The notes beneath the pieces are model-generated. The model worked only from the letters and a program-made list of their open reading frames with translations, did no database searches and had not been told where the DNA came from. Source: Tieghemiomyces parasiticus (taxonomy: Eukaryota; Kickxellomycota; Dimargaritomycetes; Dimargaritales; Dimargaritaceae). From it: a stretch of DNA of 22,442 nt. Position 1 is the first letter of the stretch, and every line of letters starts with the position of its first letter. Where the stretch lies: contig JANBPT010000799.1 of assembly GCA_027575765.1 (NCBI GenBank), positions 1 to 22,442 on the forward strand. Direction: 5' to 3'. Below are positions 10,543 to 19,687 of this stretch, piece by piece. The translations under genes and the position numbers were made by a program.

Positions 10543-11522
10543 TGAGGCTTGTCAACCTACCGGATAGCTACTAGCCTAACTAATGTCCACAACCTGTGAC
10601 TAGGCTGCGTCTTCCGTCGACCTGTGCGGCCAGTGGAGGAACTTGCTAGTCAATGGGCGAAGCCGGCCACACCATGGTAGTCGCTGGCCAGTCTATTCGT
10701 GAAGAATCAAGCTCTGGAATGGCTGTACTCACTCATATCTACCTATCCTCTCTATACTCATACTTGTTCCCCCGTTGCCTTCCGTATTCAAATCTTCGAC
10801 TCAATGACCTTCACAGAACCGAAGTGGAAGACACTACAACAAGCCCACAAATAGGAAGACAAAGCCAGGGGGGAGAGATGCAAGTAGGCTCGACCGACCT
10901 ATAGCCCCATCCTTGCAATGCAGGCGGGCAGAACCTATATATGGGCCGATATTTAGCAACCCATTGAAACTAGAGGGTATATAAACTTGGTGAGCCCTAC
11001 GAAGCTCGGCGCAATAGCTAACGAAGTGAAAACAGACTGGTGAAGGGAAAGGTAGAGACGCAACGAATAGAATATGCTATCCGGCAAAGTATTTGCATAA
11101 TTTCTTACTAGCTCTACCACTGCGCACTCGCTGGCGTCCCAAGGGGATTTGTGACTCGGCACTGTATACCCTAACCACCCGCATTCATCCTTAAGTAGGC
11201 ATCTACCCGTTAGGAATTAGACCCCTTTTTTCGTCGTCCCCTAGCCTAGACACTTTGTCATATACTGAATTCACCCATTTGGAGGCTTGGTTCAAATCCA
11301 CCCCCTACCCTAGAGAACATTCAACCAACAAACCTTTGGCATATCAACCAAACCTAAATCATGAGCAGGTAAGTTCCGCTAGGCACTGGACAACACAAGG
11401 CATAGATCACTACCGATATGTCGGCACCTCCCCCCGCCTCGGCGATTCGACAGGTTATGTAGCATTGCTAACCTTGCTTTCTACCCATCCCCCTGATTTC
11501 CGCCCCTCCCGCCACTCCCTCG
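10543..11522. other. Intergenic stretch
   Basis: No supported gene. It lies between SFC1 and the pinin-like gene, both on the plus strand. The open frames are short and unconvincing. A perfect Pol III B-box-like string at 11289-11299 has no tRNA around it. A second exon or leader of the pinin-like gene could start here, since a T/C-rich segment runs from about 11220 to 11520. Confidence 0.45.
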
Positions 11523-12687
11523 ATGCAACCAAACTGCGGCAGTCGAAGCATAGCCTCCACAGTATCGCTGGTTGGAGCAGCGACCAACAACCCGTCGACC
11601 AGAGCACGACACACACCCCGGGAGACGGCCGCGACACTCTCGGCCACCGCGGAGTTAGAAGCCACGGATTCATCGCCGCCATTACGACCGCGGCCACTGC
11701 TGGTAGGTGACAAGAGAGTTTGCCTTTCGACATGGCCCCCGTATGCGTCTATACGCAACTGCCATTTGGGTGCTATCTATGGCCCCTTCTCTACCATCTT
11801 GCCTATCTCCCCGTCCCTCCCCCTCCCCGATTTTCTTGGTGAAGTTTTTACAAAAAAATAACAATTAGAGACTCGTGAAGCTAAACTTTGACTACGGTGT
11901 ACCTACCTCTTGGTTACTATGATCCGCATGTAATGCAGCCTTCAGATGCCGAGGCCGGCCAGCGCGGCAAACGCATGTTTGGCAGGCTCTTGGGCACCCT
12001 CAAAACGTTCCAGAGCGAGGCCGAGCAGACCACGGACAGGGTAAGTATCGCTGGCACCCGATTGCCGGCGGATGGAGAGAAGGAGCAGTACTTGAAGCTA
12101 AGTCGATTGGGAACTTGGTTACAAAGAGGTTGCGCTTGTGCTAATTAACCTTTCTACTCACCCCGCATCCTCCTCTTCCTCCTCTCTCTCTCCGCGTGGG
12201 CTTGGCGTACCTTGACGCCCTCATATGTATTCATATATATTTTGCATGAAGTAGGAACGGAAACGCCAGCGCCGCGAACGGGAGCTTCACGAGCGGTTGC
12301 ATAAGGAACGGGCGGAGGCCCACGGTAATTCCCGTGAATCCAGGCGTCACCGCAACGGTGCCGGGGACCAGACCGATGATCATTTGGTAAGCTAAGCTGC
12401 TACATCGTGTGGACACCCGGAGAATATTTTCACCGGTAATCAGGTACGACGAGCGTGAGCGACTAACTTTTTTCATAATTATTTTTATTGATTACCTTGA
12501 CATCGCCTATTCTTCGACCATTGACTCCCGTTACCAGAACCCCCAGCCCTCTCCAGAAATGGCCTGCCAGGGCTACAAGAAGACCAGAACACAGCCCCAC
12601 CTCTACTACCGACGTACTAGTGCCATTCCGTCGACCAGAAATAAGGACTCCCGAATTGATCGCGCGGATGAAATGGAAACGGACTAG
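11523..12687 (+). CDS. Short pinin-like protein (Pinin/SDK/memA domain)
   Basis: Pinin is a nuclear factor of the exon-junction-associated PSAP complex that affects splicing. Proposed exons: 11523-11702, 11939-12040, 12255-12386, 12538-12687; all introns are GT-AG, phase 0, giving 187 residues. The domain starts at residue 70 with GKRMFGRLLGTLKTFQSEAE, the family hallmark RxFGxLxGTLxxF. A basic helix (ERKRQRRERELHERLHKERAEA, about 95-116) follows, and near the end YKKTRTQPHLYY (151-162), matching the family's YxxTKTxPHLFY motif. Residues 1-60 are Ser/Thr/Ala-rich, as in pinin N-termini, but nothing there is diagnostic. Odd: the long coiled-coil normally found between the basic helix and the PHLFY motif is almost missing, replaced by about 35 polar residues, and the protein stops soon after. 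An ATG at 11933, with an upstream in-frame stop at 11882, overlaps the exon 2 acceptor and could start a 132-residue form. Domain identity is good; the exact gene model is less so. Confidence 0.65.
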
Positions 12688-13777
12688 ATGGGCTGGCCCG
12701 ATCACCCTGTTATATCGGTCCTAATAAAACTGACGTGGCCTTGTACTCCTAATATAACCGGGTTTTTCACTACACTCGCCTTCCCGAGGTCGGTATAATC
12801 CACTGCCTTATTCTCCTCCCTTCCGTTCCTCTGTTATCAATAGATTGTTGATTTCCTTTTCTTTAGGCACATTCCAGCCTACACGTTCACACGGTGATCC
12901 TTCTTTATTCCCTGCTTGTTAACCACGGTGCCAGATATTCCTTCATTCGCTTTCTTTGATGCTCCTCCTTGATGTTCATGCGTCTACCAAGAGACGCTGC
13001 CGTTTTATCAGTAACCAGGGCCATTGGCAATGCAGTCGGATCGCCGCCTATCCTCTTCCGCCCTTCGGTCCAACTTGGACAGAGCCCACAGGATGCCAGG
13101 CGAGTCCAAACGAAGATTTGGGGATCTGAGCAGTTTAGCAGTCAGTACCTGCACAAATACCTATAAATACCTTGGAGTTTTCCTATAATGACTGATAGGA
13201 AACACATAACCATACCTTGACTGCACCTCTGCATTCAGGGGGCTTTTTCCTCACCTGACCCCTCCCCCCCCCCTCCTAGGCCCCGGTTCTAGCACTTTAT
13301 CCGGTAGTCTACCAACCTCCCTCCTCCCACATTAGGCCTGCCACACTTTGTATGTTTCCTTCGATATGGACTACTACTTCGGATTCACCATAATTATTTA
13401 CGTGACCTGCATTTGAATAAGCCCCAACGGAAAATAGGTTCGGTAGAAGGCTGAACTACGGCTACATGTGGCAAGGCGTCGTTTATGCGGGGAGGGGAGG
13501 AGGAGTACAGAGATTGCATAGAATAGGGAGGAAGGGCAGTCGAGTAAGAAGATGCATTAGGAAAATGCCGTAGAACTAGAATAAGTCTACCGGTGAGAAA
13601 GATTAATGACGGTCTTTCCAGCATAGTGAAAGGCAAGGGTCGAGGCAACAAAGGAAAATGGACGATATGGAGAGTATGGACGGGGTAAACAATAGGAGTT
13701 ACAGAATTGGTGGTGGGAGGCTCGAGGTTCAAACGGACAGGCCCCGAGCGTAAGGGGAAGGGAGCAAATGGAGAGCA
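12688..13777. other. Convergent intergenic stretch
   Basis: Between the 3' ends of the pinin-like gene and NAA30. No supported gene. AATAAA (TCCTAATAAAACTG) at about 12719-12732 lies just after the pinin-like stop and would suit its polyadenylation. A C10 run lies at 13264-13273. The minus-strand frames at 13394-13778 are composed of simple Pro/Ser/Tyr-rich translations and are not credible genes. Confidence 0.5.
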
Positions 13778-15568
13778 TTAGGTGAGGATTTGGCTGCTCT
13801 CCAATCGGGGTAGCCGAAACTTCAGACGGAAAGCATCAACGCCATTAAGGTAGTACCGATGGAGCCGCTTTTCCTTAATGAACCCAAGCCGCTGGTAGAG
13901 GGCAATGGCTCCGTGGTTCGTGACCTCGGTTTCCAGCACGACCTGCGTCATGGAAGGGTGGCGGGGGTTACAGAATGGCCAGGGGCACATCGAGACGTGT
14001 AACAAGTTAGAAATGATATAGACATGTACACAGCGACCTACTTCGGCCGAGTATCTATTAGAGAAGGGAGAGGATCCCACAGTACAGATATTCATCGGCC
14101 CGGATCGCCTCAATAGGGAAAAGGGAGGGTCAAAAAGAAGGAACAAGCGTGGCACTTACCTCGTTGGCCTTCTCCTTGCGCAACGAGTCGATCGAAAGGG
14201 TAACCAGTTTAGTCCCTAGAAATACGTCATAAGTGAAGAAGGTAAGGGCATTAGATCCAATCGGAGCAGATTGGTGGGGAGAGGTGGGGTCCAAGCGGGT
14301 GCATAATCGAGCAGGGGTGACATTAGTACCGATAGGGCTATAGGAAGTATAATCTGTTATTATGGTAAATACAACGTCCTACAGCCGAATTGCTTCACCG
14401 TGCGGTGTGCAGTGGGTTCAAGTATGTTAAGCCGGCCGCTACGAACGACCAGTAGCAATGTCTTGGCTTACAACTCCAACTTCCCTCTAATGCAATCCTG
14501 TAGACGTGCAGAAACGGGAGGTGGCTACTGACCGGCCCCATCCTTCCGTTTCGGGCTATTGTATGCTCACTTACCTATGCCAAGCTTCCGACACCGGTGA
14601 TCCACAGCTAGCATGGCAATGTACCCGCGCAGTAGGCAGTTGGGTACCAGCAGATTGTTGTTCGTGGTTACCTGGATCACCTCATCAAACTGCTCGTAAT
14701 CGGACTCGGACCCGGTCCTGGCTTCAAACGGTAGTGTGTTACGGTGGTAGTCCAGGCGACCCACAACCACTCCAACACACGTGTCCTCTTCGTCGACGGC
14801 CTAGTGATTGAAGGTGTAAGCCAAGCAAGGAGGTTAGATGAGCAGGGTGAATCAGCGGCGGTCAGTGCCGTCGGTGTGAATATACAATAAAAGGCCAGTA
14901 TATGGGTAAAATGAGGGAAGATACAAGTCAAGGAGGGCAGGGAGAGGGTGTGCAAAGTGTGCAGATATCAATGATGTAGTATGACTCTGTCCTAATTAGA
15001 CGGCACGTGTGTCTCCTAAAAATTCTTCAGGCTAGGTCGGTGCCGGTGCGGGGGAGAAGAGTCAAAGCCTAGGCAATCGGAATGGATTCCGCTGTTTCCC
15101 CTCGAACGGAAAGGGCGGCGTTCCCTGGACTCGCTCTAGGATGACCGCCGGCTAGAACACGGCTGGCGGTACACCGGAATGAATCGTCAGGCACTCGCCC
15201 CGGAAGCCGCTATCAGGGCGTACTCCATCCGAGCACTCCCTTTATATGGCAAGCCGTGGCCAACTAAAAGCTATCCTGAATGTTTCACTTACCAGAATAC
15301 AATGCTGGGGCCACCGGTGGAGGAAGTACCGATACGTATAGACTGAATAGGGCTCCGAAAGGTCCTTACTAATAAGGTTCATTATGCCTGGTAGCTGGTG
15401 CTCATCCACGTAGGGGACGAAGCGTACCTCCGATAGCGAATCTGGCGGCCGGGTGAGGGTATCGACGCCGGACTCGTCCGTGATGTCCAGGACGACGGGA
15501 GACGCGGGTCGGGCGGGGCGTTCTGGGGCAGAGGGGCTGGAAGAATTGGCAATGACCGACGAATCCAT
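13778..15568 (-). CDS. NAA30: N-alpha-acetyltransferase 30, NatC catalytic subunit
   Basis: GNAT-fold enzyme (yeast Mak3) that acetylates the N-terminus of proteins beginning Met-Leu/Ile/Phe-type, working with Naa35 and Naa38 in the cytosol. Exons on the minus strand: 15568-15293, 14800-14575, 14215-14160, 13942-13778; all GT-AG with consistent phases, 240 residues. Key segments: [20 protein letters not shown] (68-87), [21 protein letters not shown] (148-168) with the acetyl-CoA motif RKLGIG, then [20 protein letters not shown] and [17 protein letters not shown]. All are near-identical to family consensus. The start at 15568 (GACACCATGG) is chosen over upstream in-frame Mets because the preceding translation is Pro/His/Ser-rich, leader-like sequence. 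The first 45 residues are disordered. Odd: about 30 extra residues (114-146, acidic then Thr/Asn-rich) separate the LDYHRN strand from the RGYIAM strand, where yeast and human enzymes have a short turn. Confidence 0.93.
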
Positions 15569-17112
15569 GGTGTCAGGTGCGGTGTTTAAGTGGGGAAGAG
15601 GTGACAGGCGTGGGTGGTGATGGCTGCAGTGGAGAGGGGATATGAGAGGTGGAGAATGGGTGTAGCCGTAGAGGGGGAGGGACTCGACAAGGCAGTGGGA
15701 AATGGGGCCGCGGGAGGTGGCACTACGTGTCGGGAGGCCTTGGGGGAGGGATATTAGTGGACGAGGAAAGGAGATAAGCAGCAAAGGAAAGCAATAGGTT
15801 TCCGGCCAAGCCAGGGAGCTTTAATAGGAGCAGAGCGGCTGAATTTAGAGACGCGCTAAGCGGTGGAAGAGGAGGGGACGGCTATGACGAAATGGGCGGG
15901 GGAGTGTGCTAGCGAGAAGCGAGGTGGTGGAGTGCGGCGTTCGGAGAAAATTGCATGTCCAGGGTCGGGGGACTGAGCGCTAATAATACCACGGCGCAGG
16001 TGGATATGTGCGCGTGAAGAGAGACTCTGCCAGCGTAAGAAGCTGACCTACTGCCGGGTAGCTATGGAAGGGCGGGTGGGTGGCAGCAGGACGATCGGTC
16101 GGGCTGGGGAGACGGGGGGGACAGGGGGGGCGAAGCGTGCTAGGAGAGTAATGCCTGGACCGCTGGGGAGGCGGGCGGATAGTTGCAAATTTATATGTGG
16201 CAGAAAATGATTTTCCCAGTCGCGCGGGTGGACTCCGGCAAATCCCCTAGCACCACACCCAGACCCGGCATAACATTGCGGAGGGACGGCCTTTTTGCCC
16301 GCCTCTTCCTTCAATTTTTACCTGACTGCTGCCCGAATAAGCCGGGTTTAGCAAGCCGCGCGTGCTCAGAGAATGAGACGGAGGGTGGGATGAGCAGAAT
16401 GGGCCTTAAGCCCCCCCCCTATGATCGCCGCACGACCAACAAGGAGAAACGACTTGAGGTGGCGGGGCTGGACTGAGCGCTAGCCGCATAATGTATCCAG
16501 CCCAGGTTGAAACGGTTGGCGAGCCCTCCCACACCTTGCCCGCCATGCAGACAGCCCCGATGTAGCCAGTTCCATCTTCTTTGCACTACCAACCCTCGCC
16601 TGTCTAGCCCTATGTGTTTTTACGTTCTCGACCATCAGCCCCACCCTCGCCCGACAGCCACCTTACGGAGTAGACCGAAATGACCGCCTTTCAGATTCCA
16701 GAGGATGACACTTTGCGGCCCTCAGGAGTCCCTGCGTAGCACAACCTGGAGATACGCCAACTAATTTAGCGCGGCTAGATCCGATATCGTGGGCCTGTAT
16801 ATAGAGCTCGTCTCCGTCTATTTTTAGACCAGGAATATCCAGGGACTTGGTGCGCCACTCCCTCCTTCCCCATCATACCCAGCACTGCTCTGTGGTCCCT
16901 TCCAAGCACGGGCGGGGTTAGCCACCCTGGCTTTTTTGATCACCTTGCCAACGTCCCGATGGGGCTCATCCGCCAACTCTCCGTGATCTGCATCCCCCCT
17001 TTTTCGCCAACTGGGCACCACTGAATCTCAGACCGCGGCTTGGCGTACAATACCCGCGCATTGGGTCCGGATTTGTTTGTGCATTGCCCGCTTGGCCAGC
17101 CTCCCTTTCGCC
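15569..17112. other. Divergent intergenic region between NAA30 and LYRM2
   Basis: This region should hold both promoters. Next to NAA30 the plus strand is purine-rich (15569-15780), which is a CT-rich leader for the minus-strand gene. A TATATAG string at 16798-16804 is 309 bases before the LYRM2 ATG, rather far for a TATA box unless the leader is long. Open frames at 16048-16314 (-), 16183-16476 (+) and 16824-17021 (-) have no family resemblance. No other feature seen. Confidence 0.45.
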
Positions 17113-19488
17113 ATGCCGCTACCCACGCAGGTTCTGAGAAGCAAGCTGCCCACCGGTCCCAGCCTCCAGGATGTAAGTGCCCTGTAGCTTAGCCAAGGCG
17201 CGCGGCCAGTATCCTGGGATACAGTGACACGGGAAGTCCACGTCTTCGACTTCTGTATCCCCTTGCTTGCGAGCTGGCAAACCAGCGTTTATGGCAGTAA
17301 TATTTTGACGTGAAACGCACACTTGTCGTCCGCCCAGCCCAGTCTGGAATGAGAGGGCCATTTTTCCATGCGGATTAGTTTCCCCCCTTGACGACCTGGC
17401 TCGGGCGCCTCTGACTTGCCGCGACCATGCTGCTCAGTAGCATTAGTTTATTTTGATTTCATTCGCACTGAAGCCTGACATCTGGAGGTGGGGGGAGGGT
17501 CTGCAACGGGGCCTATATCCCACTTAGGAAGGCATGGGTCAAGCCTACTGTCAAACTCCCGAGCCGGAGCCGTTTGGCACGGCGATCATAATAGGGCCGG
17601 GTTGTCTAGGCCAACCGTGTGATTCGGCACGGGGCCTGTGGCAGCATGGGAGACCCCCAGCATGGCTGATATTGAGCGAGTGATATGTGTGCTTGCACCT
17701 TCTCCACTAGCACCTGTACCCACGGCAGGATTGCCTCCATCCCCATGTTTCGGCGTTGTCTACTCACTCCCCCCTTTATTGTTGTCTCTGCATTGGTTTC
17801 TCGTTTTTAATCTACTGCGCACACATGGCCGTCAGTATCGGGTGGATTCTGAAACGTTAACTCCCCTGGCCTCTGTAGCCTTCCAGGCCGTTGCAAATTG
17901 TGTTGGCAACCGTCCCCACAGAAATCGTCTGGTCATTCTCGCACCGTTTCTGATCATGGGGAATAATAGTTTCCCCGCCCTCGCTCACTAGCCTATTTCA
18001 TCGCCATACAGCTCACCAAACCCCTCCACAATTTCTTGTGCCCCCCCCGTTGCTTGACATCCCATCTTTTGCAGTTCATTATCCGGCAGGGCGTCCTCGA
18101 GCTCTACCGGGGGTTCATCCGGGCCATCAACAGTAAGTGTATAACCGGACCCTGCGGAGGCGGAGGCGGAGAAGGACTCAGACAATACCAACCCGCATTT
18201 TTCCGGCAATATTGCAATTTCTTGAAACCTAGACGACAATGGAAGTTCGATCAACCGGCTTTGGGTGTTCACCCGATTAGGCTTGCCATGGCCAGCGTTG
18301 GCGCGCCTTCTTAACGACCAGCTCCCGGACCTGCCTAATCCGGACGCCGCAGTCCGACCTCTATAGCCCACCTACCCTTAGACTTGGCGGCTGTGCGAGA
18401 GGACAGGATGGGTATGAGGCGCCGGCCCGATGGTTCGTTCAGTCCACGTTGACACCTGCATCTGCCACTTTAGGCAAGGTTCGCCGATGGAGGCGTGCCT
18501 GACTCCTGTGTGGGTGATTCCCGGGATTCCCGGCTTTCCCCTCCCCAGCCATTTTTTATCCCAATCTTGGGTCCGTTACCCTCCTAGCGTGTATGTAGAT
18601 GAGTAGATGCCTAAAAGTGCATCCTGCTGACGACTTTTACCATGTTGGGAAAGTATGGCGTGACAGAAACGGGTATCTGGATTAAACCGGGAAAACGGAA
18701 GTGGGGAGGGAGGCGAATACGACCATCTAACCGGTTAGTGAGTGTGCCTGCTGAGCCGGCAGACCCTTCGACGCCAAATTTGGGCCAACAGCGTTAAATT
18801 TATCCCGATTCTCTCGCACGGATCTGAGCGGACGCTCACGGGTCGAGTCGGAAGTCGACTGTGCGAAACTTACGCGTATTCAGCCTTTGGATAGTTGTGA
18901 ATGCCCTTCCCTTTCCTTCCTTGTCGGCATCACGTGGCCGCCCGTACAAACGTTGCTTTGCGGTTGAACCCTTGGGTACCGCATGGCTGGTGCGTATTGT
19001 ATTGCCGGTGCCACTCTTGGGACGTTGCCAACCAGCGGGACCTTCACCCGTTTCTCCCCAGCTCTGCCTACTGTCGCCTTCACATGGTACAACTCTAACC
19101 TGACCCAACCGAACCGCTCCCTCAATCCTCGCTACTCACCCGCCGTCCACCCCGCTGCCCGTGTCTGCAGAAATTCCTGACCCCAATGACCGGCGTGACA
19201 TGCACGGTTGGATCCGCCAGGAGTTTGAGCACAACCGCCACATCACCAGCCGCGTAAGACAAGCAGGGGCCCCAATACCGACGCATCCCGGCTCAAGCCC
19301 ACGACCTTTACCAGGCCTTGCCCACATATACTTGCCTAATTTGTACACTGCACCACCTCTCCTTCCATTTCTTGAATCGCCCACACACACACACACACAC
19401 ACAGACTGACATCAAGTCACTACGCACCCAGGGTCAGGTCCAGCTCCGCAAGCTTCAGACCTCCATCGGCTTGTCCTCTGATCACTAA
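17113..19488 (+). CDS. LYRM2: LYR-motif protein, LYRM2-like
   Basis: Small mitochondrial matrix LYR protein; the human counterpart is linked to respiratory complex I. Exons: 17113-17172, 18075-18132, 19171-19253, 19405-19488; all GT-AG with matching phases, 94 residues (human LYRM2 has 88). The spliced product reads LPTGPSLQDFIIRQGVLELYRG with the LYR motif at residues 30-32, then INKIPDPNDRRDMHGWIRQE, FEHNRHITSR and TDIKSLRTQGQVQLRKLQ. This follows LYRM2 along its whole length (RQQVLLLYRR, REEFKRNK, TQGNMQLKEL). The short N-terminus (MPLPTQVLRSKLP) is basic and could act in import. Odd: 285 coding bases are spread over 2.4 kb because introns 1 and 2 are 902 and 1038 nt, while the third is 151 nt and ends in a CA repeat. 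The gene is convergent with NBP35, with 199 bases between stops. Confidence 0.93.
17173..18074 (+). other. LYRM2 intron 1 (902 nt)
   Basis: GTAAGT donor at 17173 and TTTTGCAG acceptor at 18067-18074. It is much longer than the 140-310 nt introns seen elsewhere in the window. An open frame at 17638-17991 (+) lies inside but begins with GTG and has no family resemblance. I found no box C/D or H/ACA snoRNA signature and no transposon motif. Confidence 0.8.
18133..19170 (+). other. LYRM2 intron 2 (1038 nt)
   Basis: GTAAGT donor at 18133 and GTCTGCAG acceptor at 19163-19170, preceded by CT-rich sequence. It is the longest intron in the window. Several short frames overlap each other on both strands and none looks like a protein. 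No RNA gene recognised. Confidence 0.8.
19382..19403 (+). repeat. (CA)11 microsatellite at a 3' splice site
   Basis: Eleven CA units run directly into the AG of LYRM2 intron 3, so the last repeat unit plus G forms the acceptor CACAG. The pyrimidine tract (CACCTCTCCTTCCATTTC) and a possible CTAAT branch site (near 19336) lie upstream of the repeat. Confidence 0.95.
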
Positions 19489-19687
19489 GCCTTGGTGCAC
19501 GACCCAGTCTCCATTATAACGTTTACCAGATACTCGGTTCTTCTAGAACCACACGTGATAGACCCGATCAACGACGCAAAGTGTGCCGTACGGGTATTTT
19601 ACTAGTACAAAACGGGTGGAATAAACGCTGATGTACCGACAATTTAAAGTGCGGAATCAGTCGAAATTTAGCTAGTGTCGCGTGCTT

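Noticed and set aside
11289..11299. GGTTCAAATCC, a perfect Pol III B-box-like string suggesting a tRNA
   Set aside because: The T-stem does not pair beyond three bases, the acceptor ends do not match, and there is no good A box at the right distance.
13264..13273. C10 and similar homopolymer runs (also 8108-8117 and G8 at 5958-5965)
   Set aside because: Isolated homopolymers in intergenic DNA with no repeat structure around them; also prone to sequencing error.
15569..15784. N-terminal extension of NAA30 from an upstream in-frame Met
   Set aside because: The translation is leader-like (Pro, His, Ser, Leu) and the Met at 15568 has the better context.
17638..17991. 117-residue open frame inside LYRM2 intron 1
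   Set aside because: Starts with GTG, has no recognisable domain and lies wholly inside a well-supported intron.
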